Origin: Apilactobacillus kunkeei
Lineage (GTDB): Bacteria; Bacillota; Bacilli; Lactobacillales; Lactobacillaceae
Direction: 5' to 3'
Assembly (NCBI RefSeq): GCF_005930975.1
Contig: NZ_VBSE01000038.1
Span: 41,684 to 105,683 of the forward strand
Length of the DNA: 64,000 nt
Shown: one piece after another, positions 9,518 through 19,333 of the stretch
Layout: every line of letters starts with the position of its first letter
Numbering within the stretch: the first letter of the stretch is position 1
Notes under the pieces: model-generated
What the model saw: only the letters and a program-made list of their open reading frames with translations
What the model was told of the DNA's origin: nothing
Databases searched by the model: none
Made by a program: the position numbers and the translations under genes

Positions 9518-12178
9518 CTACTTTTGACTCTTAATTTCTTCTAGTCGTTGCTTTGCAGCATCTAACTTAGATTGGTTATCAGCTTGCTTTTCCTTTTCAG
9601 CGTTAACAACTTGTTCTGGAGCGTTATCAACAAACTTCTTGTTAGCAAGTTTCTTTTCGGCACGTTGTACCTCAAATGTGTAATTTTCAATTTCCTTTTC
9701 GATTCTAGAAATTTCTTCATCTAAATCAACTAGTTCTGCTAAAGGAATGCTAATTTCAGCGTCAGTCATGATACCTGTCATAGCTAACTTAGGAGCTACA
9801 ACATCTGAACCAATTGATAATTCCTTTGGATGACAGAAACGATCGATGTAATGCTTGTTTTCTTCGAAAATGTTCTTTAAGTCGTCATTGTCTGTTTTAA
9901 CCAATAGGTCAATTGATGATGACATTGGAGCATTAGCTTGTGATCTGATATTTCTAACTACCTTAATCAATTCAATTAACGCTGCCATATCTTTTTCTGC
10001 CTTATCATCATCAAATTCATCATGGTTAACTGGGTATGGTGCAACTACAATTGATTCACCTTCATGAGGCATTGTTAACCAAATCTTTTCAGTAACAAAT
10101 GGCATCATTGGGTGCATTAGTTTCAAAATCTTGTCTAATGTGTAAGCAAGGATATTTCTAGTGTTTTCCTTAGCCTTTGCATCGTCACCAGTTAGAGTTT
10201 CTTTACTCATTTCGATGTACCAGTCACAGAAGTCATTCCAAATAAAATCGTATAAAGCACGTCCAGCCTCACCGAAGTTGTACTTTTCAAATTGATCAGT
10301 AACTTGATTTACAACGCTGTTTAGCTTACTTAGAATCCATTTGTCAGCTAAGTTCCATTCTGAAGAACCAGGTAATTCTGGTTTTTCCATATCACCTAGG
10401 TTCATGATTACGTAACGACTAGCGTTCCATAACTTGTTAATGAAGTTCCAAGCAGCTTCAATCTTTTCATAACTGAAACGAACGTCTTGTCCAGCTGTAT
10501 TACCAGTAGCTAGGAACCAACGCAATGCATCAACCCCGTACTTATCGATAACATCCATTGGATCAATACCATTACCAAGTGATTTACTCATCTTACGGCC
10601 TTGCGAATCACGCATTAAACCGTGAAGTAAAACATCCTTAAATGGACGACGGTTGGTAAATGTTAAACTTTGGAAAATCATTCTTGATACCCAGAAGAAG
10701 ATGATATCGTAACCAGTAACTAAAGTATTAGTTGGGAAGTAACGTTTGAAATCTTCTGAGTTTTCATCAGGCCAACCTAGAGTAGAGAATGGCCATAATG
10801 CTGATGAGAACCAAGTATCTAGAACGTCTGGATCTTGTTCCCAGTTTTCAGCATCCTTAGGAGCTTCCATTCCAACGTACATTTCGCCTGTTTGCTTGTT
10901 GTACCATGCTGGAATTCTGTGACCCCACCATAGTTGTCTTGAAATAACCCAGTCATGAATGTTATCCATCCATTGAGTGAATGTGTTTTCAAAACGTTCT
11001 GGAACGAAGTTAACCTTATCATCAGTTGATTGATTCTTAACTGCGCGGTCAGCTAGTGGTTGCATCTTAACGAACCATTGAGTTGAAAGTCTTGATTCAA
11101 CTTGAACACCGGTTCTTTCTGAGTGACCAACTGAGTGAACAATTGGGTCAATCTTTAGCATGTAACCTTGGTCTTCTAGGTCAGAAACCATTGCTTTTCT
11201 AGCATCAAAACGGTCCATACCGACATACTTGCCGGCATTTTCGTTCATAGTTGCGTCACCATTCATAGTGTTAATACGTTTTAAGTCATGTCTGTTACCA
11301 ACCTTGAAGTCATTAGGGTCATGGGCTGGTGTAATCTTAACCATACCAGTACCGAATTCAGGGTCTACATATTGGTCAGCAATGATTGGAATTTCTCTTT
11401 GTACTAGAGGAACCATAATCTTCTTACCAACAATATCTTTGTATCTTTCATCACTTGGGTTAACAGCTACGGCAACATCCCCAAACATAGTTTCAGGACG
11501 TGTAGTGGCAATTTCAATGTAGTCTTTACCATCAAAAGTAGTGCCATCTACAAATGGGTACTTAACATGGTAGAAAGCACCTTTATCATCTTTATGAATA
11601 ACTTCGATATCTGACAAAGCAGTTTGTGCTTGCGGATCCCAGTTAATAATGTATTCACCACGGTAAATTAAACCTTGGTTGTATAAATCAACGAAGACCT
11701 TACGAACAGCTTCTGATAAACCATCATCTAAAGTAAAACGTTCACGAGAATAATCAAGTGAAAGTCCCATCTTAGCCCATTGTTTCTTGATAGTTGCAGC
11801 GTATTCATCTTTCCATTCCCAAACTTTGTCGACAAATTTTTCACGACCTAAATCGTAACGAGAAACTCCTTGGTCTCTTAATTTTGCTTCAACCTTAGCC
11901 TGAGTAGCGATACCAGCATGATCCATACCAGGAACCCATAGTGTATCGTATCCTAGCATTCTTTTTTGTCTGATTAACATGTCTTGTAAGGTTGTATCCC
12001 ATGCATGTCCTAGGTGAAGCTTACCAGTAACATTTGGTGGTGGTAAAACGATTGAGTAAGGTTTTGCCTTTTTGTCACCACTTGGTTTGAAAACGTCTTG
12101 TTCTAACCATTTTTCATAACGACCAGATTCAACGGCGTCATGATCATACTTAGTAGACATTTCAGTTTCTTTTGCCAT
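9518..12178 (-). CDS. valS: Valyl-tRNA synthetase
   Basis: An 886-residue class I synthetase: HIGH motif as HLGHA (in [13 protein letters not shown]), CP1 editing domain with [16 protein letters not shown] signature ([10 protein letters not shown]) and the C-terminal coiled coil of ValRS (~820-885). I place the start at ATG 12178, 8 nt after GGAGG. An upstream in-frame ATG at 12214 lies inside the leader's terminator hairpin and cannot be the normal start. Expression is controlled by the valine T-box just upstream. Confidence 0.97.
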   Translation of the reverse strand: MAKETEMSTKYDHDAVESGRYEKWLEQDVFKPSGDKKAKPYSIVLPPPNVTGKLHLGHAWDTTLQDMLIRQKRMLGYDTLWVPGMDHAGIATQAKVEAKLRDQGVSRYDLGREKFVDKVWEWKDEYAATIKKQWAKMGLSLDYSRERFTLDDGLSEAVRKVFVDLYNQGLIYRGEYIINWDPQAQTALSDIEVIHKDDKGAFYHVKYPFVDGTTFDGKDYIEIATTRPETMFGDVAVAVNPSDERYKDIVGKKIMVPLVQREIPIIADQYVDPEFGTGMVKITPAHDPNDFKVGNRHDLKRINTMNGDATMNENAGKYVGMDRFDARKAMVSDLEDQGYMLKIDPIVHSVGHSERTGVQVESRLSTQWFVKMQPLADRAVKNQSTDDKVNFVPERFENTFTQWMDNIHDWVISRQLWWGHRIPAWYNKQTGEMYVGMEAPKDAENWEQDPDVLDTWFSSALWPFSTLGWPDENSEDFKRYFPTNTLVTGYDIIFFWVSRMIFQSLTFTNRRPFKDVLLHGLMRDSQGRKMSKSLGNGIDPMDVIDKYGVDALRWFLATGNTAGQDVRFSYEKIEAAWNFINKLWNASRYVIMNLGDMEKPELPGSSEWNLADKWILSKLNSVVNQVTDQFEKYNFGEAGRALYDFIWNDFCDWYIEMSKETLTGDDAKAKENTRNILAYTLDKILKLMHPMMPFVTEKIWLTMPHEGESIVVAPYPVNHDEFDDDKAEKDMAALIELIKVVRNIRSQANAPMSSSIDLLVKTDNDDLKNIFEENKHYIDRFCHPKELSIGSDVVAPKLAMTGIMTDAEISIPLAELVDLDEEISRIEKEIENYTFEVQRAEKKLANKKFVDNAPEQVVNAEKEKQADNQSKLDAAKQRLEEIKSQK

Positions 12179-12199
12179 AGTCCATCCCTCCAGTAAATA

Positions 12200-12440
12200 A
12201 AAAGAGCACTCCATCCAATAGGACGAAGTGCTCGCGGTACCACCTAATTTAAAGTATCAAAAAATACTTTCTCTTAATCCAATTAACGATGGCCCGTTCA
12301 TATCTAAATTATCAATATCAATATGAATGCTCACAAGCTACCTTCATTTTAATAACGGAAAGATGTCTCACCTAATCATCTTTTCTCTGACACTCGTCAT
12401 CAAAATTACTCTCTTGATCTCCGCATTTGTAATCTATATT
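12200..12440 (-). promoter_or_regulatory. Valine T-box leader of valS
   Basis: On the minus strand the T-box core GGTGGTACCGCG (complement ends 12236-12244) is followed by a terminator with arms GAGCACT/AGTGCTC (12204-12233). The specifier region reads ATGAAGGTAGC, offering the valine codon GTA (12339-12341), which agrees with the regulated gene. Confidence 0.93.
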
Positions 12441-12444
12441 GATT

Positions 12445-12473
12445 ATATTAGACAATTTTTGGAAAATCGTCAA
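12445..12473 (-). promoter_or_regulatory. Promoter of the valS T-box transcript
   Basis: Minus strand TTGACG, 17-nt spacer, TAATAT: a near-consensus vegetative promoter placed a few nucleotides upstream of the T-box leader and just after the tpx stop codon. Confidence 0.8.
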
Positions 12474-12475
12474 CT

Positions 12476-12973
12476 CTATTTATTTAATTTTTCAACAACT
12501 GCGAGAGCTTCTTTAAAATCTGGTTGTGAACCAATTTCTTCAACCACTTGACGGTAAACAATTTGACCATTGGCATCAATTGCAAAAACCATACGTGCTA
12601 ATGCGTCAATTTCTTTTACGTAAGTACCTGATTGGTTACCAAAATCTGTATCTGCATCTGATAACAAGTGCATACTTTCAACACCTTTAGCAGCACACCA
12701 GTTACTTTGTTCTTCTACTGAATTCTTTGAAATAGTGTAAAATTCAACATTTTCGTACTTATCAGCGTTTCTGTTAAACTTCTTAGCTTCTAGACTACAT
12801 ACTCTTGAATTAACGTCTGGGACAGTTAAAATCAATGCTGGCTTTCCGATGAAATCTTTGTTTGTAAATTCATTGCTATTAGCATCTAACACTTTAAAGT
12901 CCGGTAGTGATTGTCCTTTGTCCATTGGTTCTTTAATTGTTTCAACTGGTTTATCTAAAAATTTTAATTGCAT
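12476..12973 (-). CDS. tpx: Thiol peroxidase (atypical 2-Cys peroxiredoxin)
   Basis: A 165-residue peroxiredoxin of the Tpx group. Peroxidatic Cys lies in VNSRVCSLEAKKF (~58) and the probable resolving Cys in SNWCAAKGV (~93). It reduces hydroperoxides with thioredoxin in the cytoplasm. It is monocistronic by context: a terminator separates it from thiI and the valS promoter follows at once. Confidence 0.95.
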   Translation of the reverse strand: MQLKFLDKPVETIKEPMDKGQSLPDFKVLDANSNEFTNKDFIGKPALILTVPDVNSRVCSLEAKKFNRNADKYENVEFYTISKNSVEEQSNWCAAKGVESMHLLSDADTDFGNQSGTYVKEIDALARMVFAIDANGQIVYRQVVEEIGSQPDFKEALAVVEKLNK

Positions 12974-13048
12974 GTTATAAATCTCCTTAATTTGGTAGTT
13001 GCTAGTTATTTAAAATACAGCTTACACGATTAATTTGCAAGCAAAAAG

Positions 13049-13081
13049 AAAAGAGACCACCAAAAATGATGATCTCTTTTT
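13049..13081 (-). terminator. Terminator after thiI
   Basis: A hairpin with AGAGA-based arms (two G-U pairs) followed by a T run on the minus strand, between the thiI stop codon and tpx. Confidence 0.7.
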
Positions 13082-13086
13082 AGAGA

Positions 13087-14304
13087 TTATAGTAATTCAG
13101 CGAAAACATCTTCTTGAGCATTCAAGAATTCTTCCCCCGGCTTAATGTCGATAATCTTAACTTTATCTAATGAGCGTTGCATTAATCCTTCAACATCAAT
13201 TAGCTTTTCGCAAGCTCTAGTCTTTTCTAGATCAGGCTTAGTTTTTGGTGCTGGAGGAGTAAAGACTGTACAACAGTCCTCAAATGGCATAATTGATAGG
13301 TCGTAAGTATCAATTTTTTCAGCAATCTTAATGATTTCAGTTTTGTCCATTGAAAGCAATGGTTTCAATACCGGAACAGTGGTTACGTCATTGATTGCCA
13401 TCATACTTTCAAGAGTTTGTGATGCTACTTGACCCAGTGATTCTCCGGTAAAGACACCCTTACAATGTCTGTCTAACGTCAACTTAGCGGCTAATCTTAG
13501 CATCATACGACGTTGAATAGTCATTAAATATCCTTCAGGAACCTTTTCCTTAATTTCTTCTTGAATTTCGGTAAATGGAACTTGAATGAATTGGATGTTA
13601 CCACCAAAACGAGTCAACTTAGCTGCTAATTCTTTTGCCTTAGCTAATGCTTGTTCACTTGTATATGGAGGACTGTAGAAGTGAACCATATCTAACTTCA
13701 CTCCACGTTTCATTCCCATGTATGCCGCAACTGGTGAATCAATTCCACCAGAAAGCATCATAGTAGCACGACCACCAGTACCAACAGGTAATCCACCTGC
13801 TCCATCAATGGTTTCACTTGATAAGAATATTCCGTTCATACGAACTTCAACTCTTAACTTAATGTCAGGGTTTTTCATTTGAACCTTGATGCCATCAACA
13901 TTGCTCAAGATATATCCACCTAGTGCATCGTTAATATCGTGAGTATCCATTGGAAAATGCTTATCTTGTCGACGAGTATCAATCTTAAAGGTCATCCCGT
14001 CTTTGAATTGGGCTTTTACCATTTCAACGGCGGTTTCTTTAACCTTATCAATATCCTTTTCAACCTTAATTGAAGGAGAAAAGTTTTCAATTCCAAAAAC
14101 ATCCTTTAAACGTTCGATAACTTTATCTGAGTCATCACCATTTAAAGTAACGTGTAAACGATCTCGTTTAGCACTTACTTTTAAGTTTTCGAAATCATGC
14201 AACACTCTGTCAACGTTCTTGCCTAGTTGCTTAATAAAGTCCTTACGGTTTTTACCCTTTGTGGATAATTCACCGTATCTGACCATTATTTCAGTATATT
14301 GCAT
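13087..14304 (-). CDS. thiI: tRNA 4-thiouridine sulfurtransferase ThiI
   Basis: A 405-residue protein with N-terminal ferredoxin-like and THUMP domains (~1-165) and an adenylating PP-loop domain starting with [11 protein letters not shown] (~185). The C-terminal rhodanese domain of E. coli ThiI is absent, as usual in Firmicutes, where the partner NifS-type desulfurase delivers sulfur directly. That partner is encoded just upstream (15 nt gap), so the pair is functionally linked. It makes s4U8 in tRNA and may feed thiazole synthesis. Confidence 0.96.
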   Translation of the reverse strand: MQYTEIMVRYGELSTKGKNRKDFIKQLGKNVDRVLHDFENLKVSAKRDRLHVTLNGDDSDKVIERLKDVFGIENFSPSIKVEKDIDKVKETAVEMVKAQFKDGMTFKIDTRRQDKHFPMDTHDINDALGGYILSNVDGIKVQMKNPDIKLRVEVRMNGIFLSSETIDGAGGLPVGTGGRATMMLSGGIDSPVAAYMGMKRGVKLDMVHFYSPPYTSEQALAKAKELAAKLTRFGGNIQFIQVPFTEIQEEIKEKVPEGYLMTIQRRMMLRLAAKLTLDRHCKGVFTGESLGQVASQTLESMMAINDVTTVPVLKPLLSMDKTEIIKIAEKIDTYDLSIMPFEDCCTVFTPPAPKTKPDLEKTRACEKLIDVEGLMQRSLDKVKIIDIKPGEEFLNAQEDVFAELL

Positions 14305-14319
14305 TCACGGATTTCCTTT

Positions 14320-15468
14320 CTATGAGTTAATCTTTTTAAATCTTTCGTAAAGTTCATCAAAGACTTCATTAAAACGATTTGCTTCTTCCATTGTGTTATG
14401 TTCATCTAATGAAATACGCACAGCACTAGTTGCTTCATCTTCATCAACCTTCATAGCAGATAAAGTACCTGAGGCAACGTGACGCTTAGAAGAACATGCA
14501 CTTGTAGTTGAAATAAAGATTCCATGACTTTCAAAAGCATGGACGATAGTTTCACCACGAACACCTAAAATTGCAAAACACAAGATATGTGGAGCAAAGT
14601 GTTCATTATCCTTTGAGAATATCTTTACTTTATCAAATTTAGAAATATGTCCTAAAATATTTTGCTTGATTTTGCGTTGTTTTGCAACCTTTTTATCTTC
14701 ATCATCTAATAATAGACGTAAAGCACGTGCCATTGCAGTAATAGCAGGCAAGTTTTCTGTACTACTCCTCAAGTTACGTTCTTGCCCGCCACCTGTAATT
14801 AATGGGGCAATCTTCTTACCGCTTCGCTTGTACATAAAGCCAACACCTCTTGGTGCATGGAACTTATGGCCTGAGAAAGTTGCAAAATCAACACGATCAT
14901 TAAAAATCAAGTCTTGAATGCCCTTACCAATTCCTTGAACTGAATCAATATGGTAACTGATGTTAGGATAGTCCTTTAAAAGTTCCCCGACTTCTTTAAT
15001 TGGTTGAACTGCGCCGATTTCATTATTCACTGCCATGATAGAAACCAAGATGGTGCTTGGTTTGATAGCCTTTTTTAAATCATCGACAGAGATACGTCCC
15101 TCATCATTTACTGGTAAGTAAGTAACTTCAAAACCCAATTGTGTTAATTGTTCAACAGAGTTCTTTACAGCAGGATGTTCAACAGAGCTTACGATTATAT
15201 GATTTCCATATGCACGTTTTTCAAAAGCCGTTCCCTTGATTGCCCAGTTGTCACCTTCTGTTCCACCACTGGTAAATAATATTTCACTTGGCAAAACACC
15301 TAGTAGTTTAGCAATTTGTGCTCTAGATTGTTCCAACAAATTGAATGATTGTTCACCAAATTGATGTAAACTAGATGGGTTTCCCCAAAATTCTTTGCTT
15401 ACTTTATCGTAAGTTGCAACAACAGAATCGTCTGGTTTTGTTGTCGCACTATTGTCAAAGTATATCAT
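14320..15468 (-). CDS. Cysteine desulfurase (NifS/NifZ type, ThiI partner)
   Basis: A 382-residue PLP aminotransferase-fold enzyme. The PLP lysine is in FSGHKFHAPRG (~200) and the catalytic cysteine in STTSACSSKRH (~323). It converts cysteine to alanine and passes persulfide sulfur to ThiI. Operon position directly before thiI favours a tRNA-thiolation role over a general iron-sulfur role. Confidence 0.94.
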   Translation of the reverse strand: MIYFDNSATTKPDDSVVATYDKVSKEFWGNPSSLHQFGEQSFNLLEQSRAQIAKLLGVLPSEILFTSGGTEGDNWAIKGTAFEKRAYGNHIIVSSVEHPAVKNSVEQLTQLGFEVTYLPVNDEGRISVDDLKKAIKPSTILVSIMAVNNEIGAVQPIKEVGELLKDYPNISYHIDSVQGIGKGIQDLIFNDRVDFATFSGHKFHAPRGVGFMYKRSGKKIAPLITGGGQERNLRSSTENLPAITAMARALRLLLDDEDKKVAKQRKIKQNILGHISKFDKVKIFSKDNEHFAPHILCFAILGVRGETIVHAFESHGIFISTTSACSSKRHVASGTLSAMKVDEDEATSAVRISLDEHNTMEEANRFNEVFDELYERFKKINS

Positions 15469-15527
15469 TATTACCCTTCTTCATTTTTGGATTTGTCCGA
15501 CTCAACTATATTTGCCATTATAACAGA

Positions 15528-15570
15528 AAAAAAGAAGTAACGTTTGAATGACATCAAAGTTACTTCTTTA
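15528..15570 (-). terminator. Terminator after ezrA
   Basis: On the minus strand AAAGAAGTAAC pairs with GTTACTTCTTT, followed by a T-rich run. It ends the ezrA transcript. Confidence 0.8.
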
Positions 15571-15572
15571 AT

Positions 15573-17282
15573 TTATTTGGTTGGTTGTTTTTCATTATAA
15601 TATTCAGTTTCCATTTGCTTGTAAGCACCTGGATTAACCTTTTCGATTGCAGCAGCCATGGTAGCTAAACTTTTTTCGTATTGATAACGATTATCGAAGT
15701 AGTCCTTAGCTTGCGCACAAGCGACGTTTAAATCTTCGTTATTATTTTTATAACGGTTAGCAAATTGCATCAAACGTTCCGATAACATTGCACTATCAAT
15801 AATGTTTTCTGTATCAGATAACAAGTGATCCATTGTGTCTGAAATGTTTGCCAATTTTTGGTTAATCTCATCCATACTAATCTTCACTTGGTTGATTGAT
15901 GATGATAAATTTGAAACTTCGTTGTATACGTAATCATAACGTTCTAGGAAGTCTTCAGTCAAACCAGGAAGGTTTAAGTTATCAATTCTTCTTCTGATGT
16001 TTAATAGTTGTAAATCAAACTTTTGAAGACTATCTCTTGCAACTTTCTCTTCCTTGCTTAGTTCAGCAACAGAATCGTTAATATCTTTTTGTTGTTTTTC
16101 AATTGAGCTTAATTCCTGCTTAGCATCTTGTTGATGCTTTTGAACGACTGAATATACAGCATTGTTACCATTAATTGCATCATAATCATTATTATAGATT
16201 GTCTCAATCTTACTAATCTTATCTGCCAATTCAGCTGTATTTTCAATTTCATCGTGTTCTAGATTGTAATTCTTGCTCAAACCATTTAGTTCATCACTTA
16301 AAATTCTATTTTGATTCTTAGCATGGAAGATGAAATCATATACCAATCCGATGTTTTTCTTTACTTTACGCTTAGCAATAATTTCTTTTTCCATGATGGC
16401 ATACATTGAATCAATTGTTTCTTCGATGTATGTGCATATCTTTTTAGTTTCAGGAATGTCTAGTTCAGCAAGTGACTTCAATCCTTCTTGACATGATTCC
16501 TTTAGAGTGTTGATAGTTTCGTCAATATTATCTTCGACAAAGTTGTAATCAGTTTGAATCATAGTACGATGACCACGTTCAATTTCATCCAATTGTCTTT
16601 GATATTCTTTTGATAATGAAACATATGTATCAGGAATAATCTTCATTAATTCATTTATTTCATTAATCAAGTTGTTAATCTTGCCAAGCAATTCTTCAGC
16701 TTTATTTTGATCCCCATTTTCAGTTTCGGCAACAAATTCTTCATAAACACCTTTTATAGAGCTCAATTTATCTTCGAGTTTGTCGCTACTTGGACCAAAT
16801 GAATAGTTTTGTGATAGTAATTGTTGGTTAATTTCTCTAATAGTGTTATCAACATCTTCAACCGCCTTGCGGTGTATAGTATCAACTTCTCGCAGTTTAC
16901 TTAAACCATCATGAATATCATTTAGTTTAACGTCAACAACTTCGATGGCCTCCCCTAGGTCACCAATAGTAGCACTGGCTGATAATAGTTTGTAGCTATT
17001 AAGGAAATCTTCTGCATCACTCATATCATATCTGATACTTGTTAAGTCTGAATTGGTAATTTTTTCATATTGTTCTTTATATTCATTAAATTTGTCGAAA
17101 GATTCACCATTTAATTTAATTTTACCAGTCGCTTCTAACTCGTCTCCGATCATTTCGTTCTTCAGATTAGCCTTTTGCTTTTCCAGACCGTCAAGTCGTT
17201 TAAATAGATTCTTTCGATAAAAGAATGTCGCTAACAGTAGTATTACAAGCACTACTATTATGAAAATAACCAAATCAATCAT
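15573..17282 (-). CDS. ezrA: Septation ring formation regulator EzrA
   Basis: A 569-residue protein with one N-terminal transmembrane helix (~3-23) followed by a long chain of coiled-coil, spectrin-like helices, the EzrA architecture. It binds FtsZ at the membrane and modulates Z-ring assembly. Length matches the ~565-575 family norm. It is transcribed alone and divergently from the fRMsr gene. The intervening 168 nt are AT-rich and must hold both promoters. Confidence 0.95.
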   Translation of the reverse strand: MIDLVIFIIVVLVILLLATFFYRKNLFKRLDGLEKQKANLKNEMIGDELEATGKIKLNGESFDKFNEYKEQYEKITNSDLTSIRYDMSDAEDFLNSYKLLSASATIGDLGEAIEVVDVKLNDIHDGLSKLREVDTIHRKAVEDVDNTIREINQQLLSQNYSFGPSSDKLEDKLSSIKGVYEEFVAETENGDQNKAEELLGKINNLINEINELMKIIPDTYVSLSKEYQRQLDEIERGHRTMIQTDYNFVEDNIDETINTLKESCQEGLKSLAELDIPETKKICTYIEETIDSMYAIMEKEIIAKRKVKKNIGLVYDFIFHAKNQNRILSDELNGLSKNYNLEHDEIENTAELADKISKIETIYNNDYDAINGNNAVYSVVQKHQQDAKQELSSIEKQQKDINDSVAELSKEEKVARDSLQKFDLQLLNIRRRIDNLNLPGLTEDFLERYDYVYNEVSNLSSSINQVKISMDEINQKLANISDTMDHLLSDTENIIDSAMLSERLMQFANRYKNNNEDLNVACAQAKDYFDNRYQYEKSLATMAAAIEKVNPGAYKQMETEYYNEKQPTK

Positions 17283-17450
17283 TTTGACATCTGTCCCCTT
17301 ACAACTTTTTATTTTAATCTTATTTTTTTAGCATTAAACATTTGTATTTTTAATATTTTAATAATAAACTAATTAACTATATTCAATTATATCATACGAG
17401 ATAATTATTAAAATACCTAATTATCAATATATACAAGGGAGTTTTCAATT

Positions 17451-17915
17451 ATGAAAATCAATTCAATGCTAGCACAACAGTTAGACGCGCTGTTAACCGA
17501 TGAACATAACAACGTTGCCAACATGGCAAATGCCTCTGCACTACTAATGCAAGAACTTCCAGATGTAAGTTGGACCGGTTTTTACACTTATGTGGACGAT
17601 AAAAACGAATTAATTTTAGGCCCATTCCAAGGAAAAGTTGCTTGTGTCCACATTAAAAACGGTAGCGGTGTGTGTGGTACTGCATTTGATAAAAATGAAA
17701 CTATCCGTGTAGAAAACGTAAATGATTTTCCAGGTCACATTGCCTGTGATTCAAACAGTAAATCAGAAATCGTTATTCCAATCGAAAAAGATGGAATCCG
17801 CTTTGGGGTATTGGATATTGACGCCCCAATATTCGATCGATTTTCAAAGGAAGATCAAGAAATGCTAGAAGAATTTGTGAAAGTATTTGAAAACCACATA
17901 ACCATTGACAATTAG
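17451..17915 (+). CDS. Free methionine-(R)-sulfoxide reductase (GAF domain)
   Basis: A 154-residue single GAF domain enzyme. All three cysteines of the fRMsr family are present: C65 (ACVHI), C75 (GVCGTA) and C99 (HIACDS). It repairs free methionine-R-sulfoxide using thioredoxin. The start follows GGGAG. In Firmicutes the gene often precedes rpsD, as here; the rpsD promoter overlaps its last codons. Confidence 0.94.
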   Translation: MKINSMLAQQLDALLTDEHNNVANMANASALLMQELPDVSWTGFYTYVDDKNELILGPFQGKVACVHIKNGSGVCGTAFDKNETIRVENVNDFPGHIACDSNSKSEIVIPIEKDGIRFGVLDIDAPIFDRFSKEDQEMLEEFVKVFENHITIDN

Positions 17916-17933
17916 TGGTAATAATCATACAAT
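17905..17933 (+). promoter_or_regulatory. Promoter of rpsD
   Basis: TTGACA (17905-17910), 17-nt spacer, TACAAT (17928-17933): near-consensus. The -35 lies inside the 3' end of the fRMsr gene. Transcription would start near 17940, giving a ~170-nt leader. Confidence 0.8.
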
Positions 17934-17939
17934 AATTCT

Positions 17940-18112
17940 TGTGTAAAATAATGCAGCAGTACACGGTAAGCTCGTCAACATATTGATGCCTTAATGGTTC
18001 AATTAGTACCCTCACGGCTGCTGAGGTGAACATTGCAGAGCAATATGCACGAATACTAAGTGTACAGTGATTATTTTACTCCAAATAATAATTTTTATTG
18101 GAGGATATTTTT
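17940..18112 (+). promoter_or_regulatory. Structured 5' leader of rpsD, probable S4 autoregulatory site
   Basis: About 170 untranslated nucleotides separate the promoter from rpsD. Complementary segments suggest a closed fold: AATAAT near 17948 with ATTATT near 18071, and GCAGC near 17955 with GCTGC near 18017. Ribosomal protein S4 represses its own mRNA in Bacillus through a structured leader, so the same role is inferred here. I have not matched it to a specific RNA family. Confidence 0.55.
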
Positions 18113-18721
18113 ATGTCTAGATATACAGGTCCAAGTTGGAGAATTTCTCGTCGTCTTGGTATTTCACTTTCAGGTACTGGTAAAGAATTAGCTCGTCGCC
18201 CATACGCACCAGGTGACCACGGTCAAGGTCGTCGCGGTAAGCTATCAGAATACGGTACTCAATTGAAGGAAAAGCAAAAGCTACGTTTCATGTACGGTTT
18301 AACTGAACGTCAATTCTCAAAACTATTCGTTCGTGCGGGTAAGATTAGAGAAGGTCGTCACGGTGATAACTTCATGGTATTACTAGAACGTAGACTAGAC
18401 AACGTTGTTTACCGTTTAGGTTTAGCAACTACTCGTCGTCAAGCTCGTCAATTAGTTAACCACGGTCACATCACTGTTGATGGCAAACGTGTTGACATTC
18501 CTTCATACGAAGTAAAGATTGGTCAAGTTATTTCAGTTCGTGAAAAATCAAAAGACCTACAAATCATCAAGGAAGCCGTTGAAGCTGTTGTTGGTCGTCC
18601 ACAATACGTTTCATTCGATGCTGACAAACTAGAAGGTTCTCTAACTAGATTACCTCAACGTGACGAAATGAATGCTGATATTGATGCATCACTAATCGTT
18701 GAATACTACAACAAGCTATAA
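18113..18721 (+). CDS. rpsD: 30S ribosomal protein S4
   Basis: A 202-residue primary rRNA-binding protein of the 30S subunit. It has [17 protein letters not shown] at the N terminus and the S4 RNA-binding domain ([18 protein letters not shown], ~92-110). Start ATG 18113 lies after TTGGAGG; an earlier in-frame codon at 18098 falls within that ribosome site and is rejected. Codon use is strongly biased, as expected for a highly expressed gene. A factor-independent terminator follows. Confidence 0.98.
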   Translation: MSRYTGPSWRISRRLGISLSGTGKELARRPYAPGDHGQGRRGKLSEYGTQLKEKQKLRFMYGLTERQFSKLFVRAGKIREGRHGDNFMVLLERRLDNVVYRLGLATTRRQARQLVNHGHITVDGKRVDIPSYEVKIGQVISVREKSKDLQIIKEAVEAVVGRPQYVSFDADKLEGSLTRLPQRDEMNADIDASLIVEYYNKL

Positions 18722-18744
18722 TTTCTGGTTATACTTGTTGCTCC

Positions 18745-18779
18745 AAAAAAGCGCTTTGCATTTGCAAAACGCTTTTTTT
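18745..18779 (+). terminator. Terminator after rpsD
   Basis: AAAAAAGCG and CGCTTTTTTT flank a hairpin with additional CTTTGCA/TGCAAA pairing; typical strong terminator. Confidence 0.88.
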
Positions 18780-18840
18780 CTACCCACTTTTAATTAATGA
18801 TAAAATAGTAATAAGACATAAATGAAAAGGAGCAATTAAT

Positions 18841-19320
18841 ATGAGTGAAGATGATGTAAGTAGTCGTTTGGAACAATCATCCATGGGTGGAACTCCAAAA
18901 GTTAACCCCGATGAGCAACGTAGATATCTAGGAACTTTTAGAGAGCGTGTTTCTTTAGCAATCCAAATCAAGGATTTATCAAATCCAAACGCAGTAAATG
19001 CACTTCAAAAAGAATTTGATAATAATAACAACTACCAACTAATCATTAACGGTAACTTGGATCATGATGTGGTCTCCCCTTTTATCAGACTAGCATCACA
19101 AAATAACATTAAGTTTGTAATTAAAACGGACTCGTTCTACCGTACTGCACCCGATAACTACGGTGTAGTCTATGCTAACAGCCAATCAATTAACGTCAAT
19201 CCCGTTGATTTCGAAGAAAAGTACAAGCAGCAAGATACTTCAAATGATTCATCAGAGGATTCTGGTGACAAACAAACCAACCAATCATTTTTTGGTAAAT
19301 TAAAAAATATATTCAAATAA
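18841..19320 (+). CDS. yueI: YueI family protein (DUF1694)
   Basis: A 159-residue cytoplasmic protein. The N-terminal half holds the family signature around NPDEQRRYLGTFRERV (~22-37), followed by an alpha/beta fold of about 100 residues and an Asp/Ser-rich acidic tail. The function is unknown. It is 13 nt before rarA and probably co-transcribed; the same adjacency is seen in other lactobacilli. Confidence 0.85.
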   Translation: MSEDDVSSRLEQSSMGGTPKVNPDEQRRYLGTFRERVSLAIQIKDLSNPNAVNALQKEFDNNNNYQLIINGNLDHDVVSPFIRLASQNNIKFVIKTDSFYRTAPDNYGVVYANSQSINVNPVDFEEKYKQQDTSNDSSEDSGDKQTNQSFFGKLKNIFK

Positions 19321-19333
19321 AGGTGATGATAAA

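Noticed and set aside
12179..12214. N-terminal extension of ValRS by 12 residues
   Set aside because: The extra codons are the 3' arm of the T-box terminator and the ribosome binding site.
12327..12551. 74-residue plus-strand frame upstream of valS
   Set aside because: It lies across the valine T-box, the valS promoter and the end of tpx, with no ribosome site; the regulatory reading explains the sequence.
14003..14350. 115-residue plus-strand frame opposite thiI
   Set aside because: Shadow of thiI; hydrophobic translation arises from the complementary strand and lacks a ribosome site.
17773..18033. 86-residue minus-strand frame over the rpsD leader
   Set aside because: Antisense to the fRMsr gene and to a structured leader; no ribosome site or family resemblance.
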